Source of the DNA: Pseudoalteromonas sp. R3
GTDB lineage: Bacteria; Pseudomonadota; Gammaproteobacteria; Enterobacterales; Alteromonadaceae
Reading direction: 5' to 3'
NCBI RefSeq assembly: GCF_004014715.1
Contig: NZ_CP034834.1
Coordinates: forward strand, 310,001 to 374,000
DNA length: 64,000 nt
A program made the translations under genes and the position numbers. Shown here piece after piece: positions 36,001 through 43,939 of this stretch; the stretch's first letter is position 1; each line of letters opens with the position of its first letter. The notes under the pieces are model-generated. The model was not told the origin of the DNA. It ran no database searches and was given only the letters and a program-made list of their open reading frames with translations.

Positions 36001-37593
36001 AGACTGCCATACCGTGTTTATTTGATGATTTAGTCTGTTATAGCTCAGTAAGCCTTCAGCTGTACTAAATAGCAGTTCGTCCGGTTTACTTGGCCTGGCA
36101 GGTAAAAACAATAAATTTTGCAGGTTGTCCAGTTGCGCTTCCAGTTCGTTGAGTGTTGTGATGGATTGCAATGCCAGATCATAAAGAAAAATATTATGGT
36201 GTGTATGAAACAGCAGGGTACGCTGATCGATCATAATTGAATCAACGAGGTGATCTTCGTTTCTCACTAAGACATTGTCGCCAGACATTGTAAGCCCGGA
36301 TACTTGCCCGGTTTCAATATTAAACTGCTTAATACCTGATTTGGTATCAAGCAGCAGGATATTGTCTGCCAAATAAGGCGAGGTATAGATGTTGTATACG
36401 GCGTGGCTACCGTAAGCAGACTTACGATTTTCATCTCTAAAATAGCTTTGGGTCAGCTTGGTGTGGTTATTGGCTGAAAAATGATGTAAACCGTCATCAC
36501 TGCCGAGCCAGATAGAGCCGTCATTGTTCTGATGAATGGCCCAGATGTTATTGTTGAAGTTGTCTTTGTGAGAAGCCAGCAATTTAAAGCGATAGGCTGA
36601 TGTTGGCCAAACAAATGCGCCACTATTGTTAGAACCCATCCAGATGTTACCATGGTTATCCAGTAGCATAGTTGGAATGGTATTTTGTGGGGTCAGGTAG
36701 CGACTTTCACTGAACGAAAAAATCTTATTGGCGGTGTGGTTGCGTCGATTAACTAGATACAAACCCGAGTCTGTAGCAAGATACTCACCATAAGGACCGT
36801 GTTCGTGTGCCCAAATATTCAAATCAGCAACAAGCTGATAAGCCTGTTCGGTTAGTAGTTGTTTGTCTTTTGCCGGCACAACAAATAAGCCTTCGACTGT
36901 TCCTACCAACAGTCCTAATGCGGGATCAGGCTTTAGCAGCTTTACATTGCTATTAAGCGCCGTTTTTTTTGTTTGGCCTAAGTGACTAAGCGAAACAAGC
37001 TGGTTATTGTTCAGCTGCATGAGGCCCGTTTCTGTGCCAATGAGTAATGTGTCATGCCATGTCAGTAAAGTCCTGATATAAGCACCACTTGGTAAAGTCG
37101 CTAAACGTTTCGACATGTAGGTATTGATATCTATTTGATACAAAACGTTTTCTATAGCAATGACGTAGTTGTTATTAAATAGGGTCACGGCGCTTACGGC
37201 GGCGTCGGGGGCGATGCCCTGACGGCTTCCCTGAGCAAATAACTTGACCAGAGAAAATGTACTGGTATTGAGTAAAAATGCCCCTGATTGAGCGGTTGAT
37301 ATAAAGAGCTGGTCATCATCTAACAAGCGAATCAATATGATATCGCTACCAGAGAGGGTTTGCTGGCCATCAAAAGCACTAAACTGGCTACCATCATAGC
37401 GGTTTAGCCCTTGATGAGTTGCTATCCAGATATAGCCGAAGTTATCCTGTGCAAATCCAGTTACACTTGACTGAGACAGGCCTTCTTGCGTTGACAGCCT
37501 GCTAATCTGATTCGCATAATAAGACGCTGCGATCACACAGTGGTGACACATAAATAAAAAAGACAATATAACTGCTGTGAACCAGTTGTTCAT
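33097..37593 (-). CDS. Giant Reg_prop/Y_Y_Y sensor with PAS, GGDEF and EAL domains
   Basis: The 1498-residue inner-membrane sensor has a signal peptide (to about CVIAAS) and two seven-bladed-type Reg_prop propellers in the periplasm (repeats such as GYIWIATHQGLNRYDG, GNIWMGSNNSG, GSIWLGSDDGLHHF). These are followed by a Y_Y_Y domain (about 745-800), one membrane helix (ASYALLAMGSLAFIY), two PAS regions (about 855-965 and 985-1090), GGDEF (SGDEF, Asp1151) and EAL (E1277 in VELLMRW; DDFGTGYSSL intact). It makes or breaks cyclic di-GMP in response to a periplasmic signal. SGDEF variants can be active, and the EAL residues look sufficient for phosphodiesterase activity. It is convergent with the hybrid kinase. 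Confidence 0.92.
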   Translation of the reverse strand: MNNWFTAVILSFLFMCHHCVIAASYYANQISRLSTQEGLSQSSVTGFAQDNFGYIWIATHQGLNRYDGSQFSAFDGQQTLSGSDIILIRLLDDDQLFISTAQSGAFLLNTSTFSLVKLFAQGSRQGIAPDAAVSAVTLFNNNYVIAIENVLYQIDINTYMSKRLATLPSGAYIRTLLTWHDTLLIGTETGLMQLNNNQLVSLSHLGQTKKTALNSNVKLLKPDPALGLLVGTVEGLFVVPAKDKQLLTEQAYQLVADLNIWAHEHGPYGEYLATDSGLYLVNRRNHTANKIFSFSESRYLTPQNTIPTMLLDNHGNIWMGSNNSGAFVWPTSAYRFKLLASHKDNFNNNIWAIHQNNDGSIWLGSDDGLHHFSANNHTKLTQSYFRDENRKSAYGSHAVYNIYTSPYLADNILLLDTKSGIKQFNIETGQVSGLTMSGDNVLVRNEDHLVDSIMIDQRTLLFHTHHNIFLYDLALQSITTLNELEAQLDNLQNLLFLPARPSKPDELLFSTAEGLLSYNRLNHQINTVWQSNKTLGNTYPAINDWEQDNQGRLWLATNGMGLVALETSDYQTIIHITEQQGLHTNTLYELERDLHDKLWISSQSGLYSLNLGSLQLNHYDHRHGLVTNEFNLGASRVLHSGALIFGTPNGAVKFNPEAFILSSDEERIRFSNVQLMSRPVLVSPAELRDQVLQFEYDDMGFRFEFSQFNVFGVRRHFINARLSGPVSANIQNIKNNYLFFNNLKPGDYTLSLTEYRPGTNEVFSENQLHFKIKYAWWNTPLAIASYALLAMGSLAFIYRRHRHKQRALQHTFDELAHAKAQIDLALKKTHSGLWSMDIQTQLISLLDNSKSPSQRKPLSLEAFFDKVHPQDQEMVQRQWARFLAAPDSQLSITYRIYSQQQGWLWYHDIAKVSEWDPSGVPLKVSGVYSNITEHKANQLNAAMFAQALSQIQDWLLILDNNLQLLSVNQSLSAAFALGDQDPQKQLTRSKLTKLLGRQQLGQLLAALRKIQVRENIKQEVDITFDDERQSTVQLSINAIADEQDDIEFLVIVGSDLSQQKQAQNELRYLANFDALTDLPNRNLMLQHIEFAIYNATKNNTGCALLFIDLDKFKPINDAYGHYAGDQLLIAVTKRINSVLTQQCILGRQSGDEFIVLVKTFEDIEQITELVQQMINNLCNKYDVDGISMSISASVGIAIFPFDEQTAEGLLRNADIAMLSAKQSGRNNFKFFTSEMNAHLSRKLNLEAALKEAVEENQFYNHYQPIMNTTNHALTGVELLMRWQLDSTPVSPAEFIPIAEDVGLIERMTTQALRNALHELAPFFQQQSSFYLSLNLSPQHIMRDNLAASLNSIVAEFDLSNHQLKLEITETSFLADRHKASKTLSELKKFGFTLLLDDFGTGYSSLTYLSQFPIDIIKIDQSFIRTLETHPHNRSIVKTIYMLAQNLNMTCIAEGVETAQQLSFLRDLGCEYMQGYYFSKPLSVKELFEKYPPDVAQVS

Positions 37594-37827
37594 TCATACG
37601 TTCCCGGGCGCACATCAGTGAGCAGTCCATTCACGTTTTGTGCAGTAACACTCGCTGAGTCATACTTTGCTCAGATTATGTTAATTATATCAATTTATAT
37701 GCTCAACTGAATGAGATTTCATAAAAATGCTGCTTTTTCTCTCTTTTGTGGGAAAAAATACAGCTAAAGGTGGAAGCATAAGCCATTGAACTAAAAGATG
37801 TCGTAGGATTCAATTCAATGCAACTAC

Positions 37828-37846
37828 GAATTATTCTCATTATTTC
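37828..37846 (+). promoter_or_regulatory. Fur-box-like site upstream of bfd
   Basis: The sequence gaattattctcattatttc contains ATTATTCTCATTAT, close to the inverted hexamer arrangement of Fur boxes. It lies 78 bases before the bfd ATG. Confidence 0.45.
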
Positions 37847-37903
37847 TGCTTTTGTTGTTGATAACCATTTTTGTTTAGATTAAAATTGTACTCAGTTAAG
37901 GTT

Positions 37904-37921
37904 ATTGAGAATGGTTTTCAG
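37904..37921 (+). promoter_or_regulatory. Fur-box-like site overlapping the bfd start region
   Basis: The sequence attgagaatggttttcag matches a degenerate Fur box (GAGAATGGTTTTC, partial dyad) immediately before the bfd ATG at 37924. Binding here would block translation initiation or transcription under iron-replete conditions. Confidence 0.45.
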
Positions 37922-37923
37922 TT

Positions 37924-38118
37924 ATGTATATCTGCATTTGCCACGGTGTCACGGATAAAAAAATCGCCGAGTCAATTGATGATGGTGCACGGTCAATGCG
38001 CGATTTGAGCAAAGAGCTGGGTGTGGGATCACAGTGCGGAAAGTGCTGCAACTGTGCGAAGAAAATACTGAATGAAAAGCTCATTGATATCGTTGATGTC
38101 ACGGAGCAGGTTGCTTAA
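37924..38118 (+). CDS. bfd: Bacterioferritin-associated ferredoxin
   Basis: The 64-residue [2Fe-2S] protein has the Bfd cluster ligands CxC (YICICHGV) and CxxC (SQCGKCCNC) and the normal family length. Bfd reduces the heme of bacterioferritin to release stored Fe(II) when iron is low. This fits Fur-like boxes upstream and convergent bacterioferritin genes on the other strand. The two transcription units share a bidirectional terminator at 38153-38172. Confidence 0.95.
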   Translation: MYICICHGVTDKKIAESIDDGARSMRDLSKELGVGSQCGKCCNCAKKILNEKLIDIVDVTEQVA

Positions 38119-38152
38119 TTCCGCCGATATATCAAAATAGCATTCTCAAGAA

Positions 38153-38172
38153 AAAGGGCCTTTCGGCCCTTT
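38153..38172. terminator. Bidirectional terminator between bfd and bfr genes
   Basis: The hairpin aaagggcc-tttc-ggcccttt has an A-run on its left and a T-run on its right. It serves bfd on the plus strand and the bacterioferritin operon on the minus strand. Confidence 0.85.
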
Positions 38173-38179
38173 TTTGGTA

Positions 38180-38644
38180 TTACATTTGAGTCTGGAGGTA
38201 GTTTTCAATGCCTGTGATTTTGATGAGGTGCTGCTGAGTTTCCAGCCAGTCTATCTGTTCTTCCTGTTCATTGAGGATATTGTCCAGCGCTTCTCTGCTG
38301 ATGTAGTCCTGCTTTTCTTCACATAAGGCAATGGCGTCAACCAAATCCTGCAAGGACGCTTGTTCAAAAGCCATGTTGGCCGCAATCATTTCCTCACTGT
38401 TTTCACCTATTTTCAGTCTGCCCAGGTCCTGCAAATTAGGTAAGCCTTCAAGGAACAGGATGCGCTCAATGAGTCGATCAGCATTTTTCATTTTCTGGAT
38501 TGACGTTTTATAGTCCGCTTTGTCCAGCTGAGTGAAGCCGAAATCTTTAAACATACGCGCATGGAGGAAATACTGATTAATACCAACTAACTCGTTCGCC
38601 AATACGGTATTCAATGCACTAATAACTGCTTTATCGCCTTTCAT
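38180..38644 (-). CDS. bfr: Bacterioferritin, heme-binding subunit without ferroxidase site
   Basis: The 154-residue ferritin-like four-helix protein is highly similar to E. coli Bfr. The heme-ligating methionine is kept (QKMKNADR, equivalent to Met52). However, ferroxidase ligands E51, H54, E127 and H130 correspond here to K, N, Q and Q (QIDWLE), while E18 and E94 remain. It should therefore bind heme and build the shell but not oxidise iron itself. It lies nine bases downstream of the complementary subunit gene, so the two probably form mixed 24-mers. Confidence 0.92.
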   Translation of the reverse strand: MKGDKAVISALNTVLANELVGINQYFLHARMFKDFGFTQLDKADYKTSIQKMKNADRLIERILFLEGLPNLQDLGRLKIGENSEEMIAANMAFEQASLQDLVDAIALCEEKQDYISREALDNILNEQEEQIDWLETQQHLIKITGIENYLQTQM

Positions 38645-38653
38645 GATGATTCC

Positions 38654-39124
38654 TTATGCTAACTGAGATTGCAGGTAATTCTGGATCCCGATTTTGTCAA
38701 TCAGTCCAATTTGTTGTTCTAACCAGTAAACATGGTCTTCTTCCGTATCAAACAATAGCTTTTCTAGTACCGCTCTTGACTGGTAATCTTGCTCTTGTTC
38801 GCAAATTTTGATTGCGTGCTTAACGCTTTCTACCACTTCCAGTTCGAGTTTCAGGTCGTTTTCCATCATGGATTTAACGTCGTTACCGATCAGCAGGTCG
38901 CGACGTTTAGTCATATTAGGGACACCTTCCAGGAACAAGATACGCTTAATCAGCCAGTCCGCGTGCGTGGTTTCTTCTTCCATTTCGTGATTTAGACGTT
39001 CGTAAAGCTTATTTAGTCCCCAATCATCATACATACGAGAATGAATAAAGTACTGATCGATGGCTGCCAGTTCGTTAGCCAGTAGCGCGTTGAATGCATC
39101 GATTACCTGTTGCTTGCCTTGCAT
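38654..39124 (-). CDS. bfr: Bacterioferritin, ferroxidase subunit lacking heme methionine
   Basis: The 156-residue protein starts at ATG 39124 after gaggt; the in-frame GTG at 39133 overlaps that site. All ferroxidase ligands are present (E18 region [11 protein letters not shown]51 and H54 in EETTHADW, E94 in LKLELEV, E127 and H130 in TEEDHVYW). The Met52 equivalent is threonine, so heme cannot be held by its own residue. It is the partner of 38180-38644 in a split bacterioferritin that stores iron as ferric mineral. A Fur-like box lies about 95 bases upstream. Confidence 0.92.
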   Translation of the reverse strand: MQGKQQVIDAFNALLANELAAIDQYFIHSRMYDDWGLNKLYERLNHEMEEETTHADWLIKRILFLEGVPNMTKRRDLLIGNDVKSMMENDLKLELEVVESVKHAIKICEQEQDYQSRAVLEKLLFDTEEDHVYWLEQQIGLIDKIGIQNYLQSQLA

Positions 39125-39483
39125 GTGTGTCACCTCAATTCGTTCTAAATTGTCGCCAGTGTACGTATAAAAAAGTACATGTCAACAAAAAAGCTATATA
39201 AATCAACATATTAAATATTGATTATTATTCTCATTTCAGTTCAGTTTTTGGACTTTAAATAGCAATCAGATGCAATAGGCGGTTTGTACGACAGGTTGTT
39301 GATAAGGTTGTAGAGCTGAGCTGCAGCAATGTGATACCCGATCACATCTATAAATTGACGGTCAGTACGCGCATAATGGCACTATAGAATGGCAGGAAGT
39401 TGCACTTATTGAGTTCCGAATATGGCGAGTCTGGGTGCATTATTTGGTTAAACTGGGTGCAAGTTGCAAAGTTGAGTGATGAC
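39125..39483. other. Intergenic region between bfr operon and AlkA-type gene
   Basis: The 360 bases hold the bfr promoter with a Fur-like site and, further right, the promoter of the repair operon. An in-frame TTG at 39400 or 39409 could extend the repair protein, but that stretch does not look like its family. Confidence 0.5.
39218..39239 (-). promoter_or_regulatory. Fur-box-like site upstream of the bfr operon
   Basis: Read on the minus strand, this is ctgaaatgagaataataatcaa. The core TGAGAATAATAATCA is close to the Fur consensus. It lies about 95 bases upstream of the ATG at 39124, in an AT-rich promoter-like stretch. Confidence 0.5.
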
Positions 39484-40842
39484 ATGTTGTCTTCAGAAGT
39501 ATGCGCGAATGCGCGCAAAAGTCGGGATGCCCGCTTTGATGGTTTATTTTATGTGGCAGTAAAGAGCACGGGGATCTATTGTCGGCCGATTTGCCCTGCG
39601 CCCGCCGCAAAAGAGCACAATGTTGAATACTATCAGCATGCCCATAATGCGGCACAGGCAGGGTTCAGACCTTGCATCCGTTGTCGGCCTGATAGTGCGC
39701 CCGGGAGCTATGCCTGGATGGGGACGCAAACGACAGCGGTCAGGGCTAAACACCTGATAGATAGTGGCTTTCTGAGTTCAGGGAGTGTAGAGCAGCTGGC
39801 GGAGAAACTTGGCATCACTTCGCGTTATCTGAGTAAATTGTATCAGCAATATTACGGTATCGCACCAAAGCAATATGCACTTTATAAGCAATGCGACCTT
39901 GCAAAACAGTTGTTGCAGCAAACAAGCTTACCGGTAACTGAGATAGCGTATGCCTGTGGATTTAATTCTGTGCGGCGCTTTAATGATGCATTCAGTCAGC
40001 TATATCAGATAACGCCGTCGAGCTTGCGTGATGGTGCTCAGGCGAGTCGTCAGATTGAATTAATGATGTCATTTCGCCCCCCTTATAACTGGCCAGCTCT
40101 CAGAGGCTTTTTGGCCCACCGGCTGGTTACGCCGTTGGAGTGGTTAGAGGATATGGCTTATGGCCGAAACTTTCTTTTGGGTGTCTATCAAGGCCGATTT
40201 ACAGCCAGGTTTGAGGCGCAAAAGAATCGTTTCAGGGTAAGTATTGAGATCAATGACCTCAAAGGGTTACCCCTAGTTGTGAGCAATATTCGTCGGGTGT
40301 TGGACTTGGATGCAGATACTGGGTTTATAGAATCACACTTACAGCGGCAGTGTCCCGATATGTCTCTTGAGGAAGGGCTCAGGCTGCCAGGGATCTGGAC
40401 GCCCTTTGAAGCGGGTATTCGGGCAATACTGGGCCAGCAGATAAGCGTCGCTGCGGCAAAAAATCTGATGATCCAGTTGGTAGAGCAACTTGGTAGTCAA
40501 CAAGCGGATGGGACGTTTCAATTTCCAAGCCCGCAAGCGATAGCAGGATCTGAGCTGACATTTTTCAAAATGCCCGCGCGCCGTAAACTCGCTATTGTTT
40601 CATTGGCGCAGCACTATGTATCAGAGCTGGATTGTATGCCCGAATCCTGGCTAGCAATCAAAGGAATAGGACCCTGGACGGTTGATTACGCTAAAATGCG
40701 TGGCTTGAGCGCACCTGATGTTTACCTGGGTGGGGATTTAGGAGTACAAAAAGCAATTGACCGGGTAGGGCAGATAGATGTGCCCGGCTGTGCCCCGTTC
40801 AGAAGTTACCTGACTTTTCAACTGTGGCAGCAATTAACTTGA
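39484..40842 (+). CDS. Ada/AlkA-type DNA-3-methyladenine glycosylase with AraC domain
   Basis: The 452-residue fusion protein has an Ada-type zinc domain (Cys pattern TGIYCRPICPAP and FRPCIRCRPD, about residues 1-80) and an AraC HTH (two HTH motifs, about 85-180). An AlkA N-terminal domain and an HhH-GPD glycosylase (PFEAGIRAILGQQISVAAA; catalytic Asp expected in GPWTVDYAKMRGL) follow. ATG 39484 gives the standard start MLSSEVCANARKSRDARFDG. The Ada domain can accept methyl groups and switch the AraC domain to activate alkylation-repair genes; the glycosylase removes 3-methyladenine. The methyltransferase gene follows 28 bases later. Confidence 0.93.
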   Translation: MLSSEVCANARKSRDARFDGLFYVAVKSTGIYCRPICPAPAAKEHNVEYYQHAHNAAQAGFRPCIRCRPDSAPGSYAWMGTQTTAVRAKHLIDSGFLSSGSVEQLAEKLGITSRYLSKLYQQYYGIAPKQYALYKQCDLAKQLLQQTSLPVTEIAYACGFNSVRRFNDAFSQLYQITPSSLRDGAQASRQIELMMSFRPPYNWPALRGFLAHRLVTPLEWLEDMAYGRNFLLGVYQGRFTARFEAQKNRFRVSIEINDLKGLPLVVSNIRRVLDLDADTGFIESHLQRQCPDMSLEEGLRLPGIWTPFEAGIRAILGQQISVAAAKNLMIQLVEQLGSQQADGTFQFPSPQAIAGSELTFFKMPARRKLAIVSLAQHYVSELDCMPESWLAIKGIGPWTVDYAKMRGLSAPDVYLGGDLGVQKAIDRVGQIDVPGCAPFRSYLTFQLWQQLT

Positions 40843-40870
40843 GCAAGCATCGATTCTGTGGAGAAAAACT

Positions 40871-41335
40871 ATGATGATTCAAACACACTTGGCAAGCCCG
40901 GTAGGCGAAATCACCGTGCAGGCGAGTGATAAGGGACTTTCTTATGTTGGCTTTGCGCCCAAGATACGCCTGCCTGAAGGAACCAACCCGCACCTTGACA
41001 AAGCGTGCCTTCAGTTAACAGAGTACTTTGATGGAAAGCGTGAACGATTTGAAGTGGCATTGGATACACATGGTACCCCTTTCCAAAAGGCCGTATGGCA
41101 ATTGCTTTGTGAAATTCCTTTTGGTGAAACCAATACCTATGGCTGGATGGCGACCGCGCTAAACAATCCCAAAGCGGTTCGAGCCGTTGGGGCGGCAAAT
41201 GGCAAAAACCCAATTAGTATTATCGTACCTTGCCACAGGATCATAGGCGCCAATGGCAAACTCACCGGATATGCCGGCGGTTTGGACAGAAAGTCATGGC
41301 TGTTGGCTCATGAAGGGATAAAAATTCCCCAGTAA
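40871..41335 (+). CDS. ogt: Methylated-DNA-protein-cysteine methyltransferase
   Basis: The 154-residue suicide repair enzyme removes the alkyl group from O6-methylguanine. The active-site motif PCHRIIGANGKLTGYAGG is intact (acceptor Cys about residue 121), and the HTH-like region FGETNTYGWMA precedes it. It is in an operon with the Ada/AlkA fusion, as in many proteobacteria. ATG 40871 or 40874 may be used; both follow gtggag. Confidence 0.94.
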   Translation: MMIQTHLASPVGEITVQASDKGLSYVGFAPKIRLPEGTNPHLDKACLQLTEYFDGKRERFEVALDTHGTPFQKAVWQLLCEIPFGETNTYGWMATALNNPKAVRAVGAANGKNPISIIVPCHRIIGANGKLTGYAGGLDRKSWLLAHEGIKIPQ

Positions 41336-41407
41336 TCTTGGTGTCGCGTAGCCAAGCCATCAGGTGGGTTATATAATAAGAGAAAGCCCGACTTAAAGTC
41401 TGTTTTA

Positions 41408-42238
41408 ATGCGATTTATTTTAATCTCTCTGTTGTTTTTGTTTGCCTGTAACCAGGTCAGTGCAAAAGTGTCTGTGAGGCTATGCTACGAGGACAAGCAT
41501 ATTCCGCCTTTCTTTTTGGGGAATGGATTGGATGTACCCAGAGAAAACCCGGGAGCGACCATTGAGATTTTACGCCTGCTTGAGACTCGGGTTGGCGGTG
41601 TGCAGTTTGAATTTGTCCGCAAACCCTGGCAACGCTGCCTTTATGAAATTAAACGAAACCGGGTAGATGCGGTTATCGCCAGCTATCGTTCTGCGCGGGA
41701 GTCTTTTTTGTCATACCCGCTAAATGAAGACGGTTCGCCAAATACACTCAGCTCAATCAGCCGGCTGGGGACGTGTTTGGTTGGCATGGCGCAATTAAAA
41801 ACTGCCATGAGCACCGAGCATTACCCGATTAATCTTGCTGTGCCCAGAGGGTATTCGGTGGCTGACTCTGTCGGCAGTGACAGGTACACCATACTCAATA
41901 CCGACTCTCAAAGTGATGCCTTTGAACTCGTTCTTAAAGGTAAAGTACATGGCACCTTTGGGTTGTGCCAGGTAGATGGTAAGGCGGTGTCTGCATTCCC
42001 TTATCGTCGTCAGTTAGAAGCCGTTTATCCACCACTAGACATCAGCTTTGGCTATCTTACGTTTTCCAAACAGTTCAGAGAGCTACACAGTGAAACCGCA
42101 CTTGCCCTGTGGTCCTCGTTAACGACCACTGAGCTACATCACATTTATATTGCGTATATAAACAGACAAAGCTATCCCGGCGATACACTGGATAGCAGTG
42201 AAGTACCTTCACAGCCGCTTTGGCATGTGTTTGAGTAA
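41408..42238 (+). CDS. Extracytoplasmic solute-binding protein, family 3 type
   Basis: The 276-residue protein has a signal peptide (ISLLFLFACNQVSA) and the two-lobed amino-acid-binding fold: VRLCYEDKHIPPFF, the PGATIEILRLLETR helix, WQRCLYEIKRNRVDAVIASY, and the second-lobe FEL-VLKGKVHGTFGLC. It binds a small solute in the periplasm. No ABC permease or ATPase genes are adjacent. Stand-alone proteins of this type in Alteromonadales often feed sensors or have lost their transporter; the ligand is unknown. Confidence 0.8.
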   Translation: MRFILISLLFLFACNQVSAKVSVRLCYEDKHIPPFFLGNGLDVPRENPGATIEILRLLETRVGGVQFEFVRKPWQRCLYEIKRNRVDAVIASYRSARESFLSYPLNEDGSPNTLSSISRLGTCLVGMAQLKTAMSTEHYPINLAVPRGYSVADSVGSDRYTILNTDSQSDAFELVLKGKVHGTFGLCQVDGKAVSAFPYRRQLEAVYPPLDISFGYLTFSKQFRELHSETALALWSSLTTTELHHIYIAYINRQSYPGDTLDSSEVPSQPLWHVFE

Positions 42239-42301
42239 GCTGGCTAATTTGCGGTAGTTTGGGTAGACTATCGCGAATTTTTAGCGGCTGATACATAAAC
42301 C

Positions 42302-42883
42302 ATGGCGCAATTATACTTTTACTATTCAGCTATGAATGCTGGTAAGTCCACGACACTTTTACAATCTGCGTTTAATTACAAAGAACGGGGAATGAACCCG
42401 TTTATACTTACAGCGGCACTTGATGACCGTGCGGGGGTTGGCAAAGTCGCGTCTCGTATTGGTCTGGAGGCAGACGCACACACCTATGAGCCGACCACAG
42501 AGCTGTTAAGCCTTATAAACAAACATCATGATGAGCAATCGTTGGACTGCATTCTGGTTGATGAGAGTCAGTTTCTAAGTAAGCAACAGGTTTCGCAGTT
42601 GACCGACGTGGTCGATTTATTGGGGATCCCGGTGCTTTGCTACGGACTAAGAACTGACTTTCGTGGAGAGTTATTCGAAGGAGCCCAGTACTTACTAGCC
42701 TGGGCCGACAAACTGATCGAGCTAAAAACAGTTTGCCATTGTGGCCGTAAGGCGAATCATGTGTTACGACTTGACGCCATGGGACGCGCGATTGCTGACG
42801 GTGCTCAGGTTGAGATTGGCGGTAACGACCGGTATGTATCCGTCTGTCGAAAGCATTACAAGGCAGAGCTCAACAAGCTTTGA
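42302..42883 (+). CDS. tdk: Thymidine kinase
   Basis: The 193-residue class II thymidine kinase has a Walker A loop (SAMNAGKST), a Walker B-like [13 protein letters not shown], a lasso region and a zinc-binding pair of motifs ([10 protein letters not shown] ... VSVCRKHY). It phosphorylates thymidine for salvage into dTMP. The ATG at 42302 is near the family start (MAQLYFYY). It is convergent with rlmF. Confidence 0.95.
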   Translation: MAQLYFYYSAMNAGKSTTLLQSAFNYKERGMNPFILTAALDDRAGVGKVASRIGLEADAHTYEPTTELLSLINKHHDEQSLDCILVDESQFLSKQQVSQLTDVVDLLGIPVLCYGLRTDFRGELFEGAQYLLAWADKLIELKTVCHCGRKANHVLRLDAMGRAIADGAQVEIGGNDRYVSVCRKHYKAELNKL

Positions 42884-42897
42884 GCTCTGCCCTGATT

Positions 42898-43764
42898 TTA
42901 ATAGCGCCAGGCGATAAAGCGGCTGAACTTCTGGCCTTGTTGCATTTCGATGACTCTGATATCGCTTGGCTTGACAGCTTGCAGTGCTTTTTTTAAAGCG
43001 GGTAGGTTGTCTTTTTTGGATACCAGTGAAGTAAACCAGCCAACTTGCTCTGCGAATATCTGACTTTCTTTGATCATGGTTTTGATAAATGCCAGTTCGC
43101 CACCTGGACACCAAAGCTCTGGTGCATGACCACCAAAATTCAATTTAGTGCTTTGTGGTGTTTTACCCAGGTTACGCCATTTTCTCGCCGTGCCCGCTTG
43201 CGCCGCTTGTTCACTCTCATGGAAAGGCGGGTTACACAGCGTAAGCTGATAGTAATCTTTTGCAGAGATGACCCCACGAAAAATTGCACGCTCATCTTTT
43301 TGCTGTTTGATTTTAATACCTAATCCATTTGCTTTGGCTATGGTCTGCGCCACTGACACTGCCACAGGGTTAATGTCCGTGCCTGTAAATTGCCAGCCAT
43401 ATTCAGCCTGACCTATCAAGGGGTAGATTAAGTTGGCACCAGTACCAATATCAAGACAACGGATCTGTTTACCCGTCACAGGAGTTCCCTGATTATCGTC
43501 GGCCAGTAAGTCCGCCAATGCATGAATGTAATCTGCACGACCTGGCACCGGCGGGCACAGGAAAGGCTCAGGTAACTGCCAGAATTTGACACCATAGTCA
43601 CAGGCCAGAAGCGCCTGATTTAATGCTACGATAGCGGCTCGGTCAGCAAAGTCTATGGTGTCTTCTTTGCGTGGACTGGTAATGAGATGTTGTTTTAGTG
43701 CTGGATTCGCAATACAAAGCCGGGCGAAATCATAGCCCTGTCGGTGTTTATTTCTGACGTGCAT
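42898..43764 (-). CDS. rlmF: 23S rRNA (adenine(1618)-N6)-methyltransferase
   Basis: The 288-residue Rossmann-fold methyltransferase has the family start HVRNKHRQGYDFARL, the SAM-binding region CLDIGTGANLIYPLIG, and the catalytic NPPFHES motif of N6-adenine methyltransferases. It modifies A1618 of 23S rRNA. The middle region FLCPPVPGRADYIHALADLL is characteristic of RlmF. The normal length and start support an intact gene. Confidence 0.94.
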   Translation of the reverse strand: MHVRNKHRQGYDFARLCIANPALKQHLITSPRKEDTIDFADRAAIVALNQALLACDYGVKFWQLPEPFLCPPVPGRADYIHALADLLADDNQGTPVTGKQIRCLDIGTGANLIYPLIGQAEYGWQFTGTDINPVAVSVAQTIAKANGLGIKIKQQKDERAIFRGVISAKDYYQLTLCNPPFHESEQAAQAGTARKWRNLGKTPQSTKLNFGGHAPELWCPGGELAFIKTMIKESQIFAEQVGWFTSLVSKKDNLPALKKALQAVKPSDIRVIEMQQGQKFSRFIAWRY

Positions 43765-43879
43765 TAGGTATGTGTCAATTCTCTTACTTGGTGAATTGCG
43801 TATTATATCTAAATTCTGATGTTTGCGCCGCTACTTTGCCAAAGTATGCAGACATCAGGTTAGAGTAGGCGAGCTTGCG

Positions 43880-43939
43880 ATGACTATGTCTGGCTGGTAC
43901 GATGAGTTTAAAAATGATGAATTAACCTCACATGATTAA
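43880..43939 (+). CDS. Possible 19-residue leader peptide
   Basis: A short frame MTMSGWYDEFKNDELTSHD overlaps the start of the hydrolase gene by eight bases. It could couple translation to the hydrolase, but the ribosome binding site is weak and there is no independent evidence, so I give it low confidence. Confidence 0.25.
   Translation: MTMSGWYDEFKNDELTSHD

Larger units (their letters stand above)
37594..37923. other. Divergent intergenic region with Fur-like sites
   Basis: The 330 bases separate the giant sensor gene (minus) from bfd (plus). The half nearest bfd holds two Fur-box-like sequences (37828-37846 and 37904-37921). No gene is seen. Confidence 0.55.
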
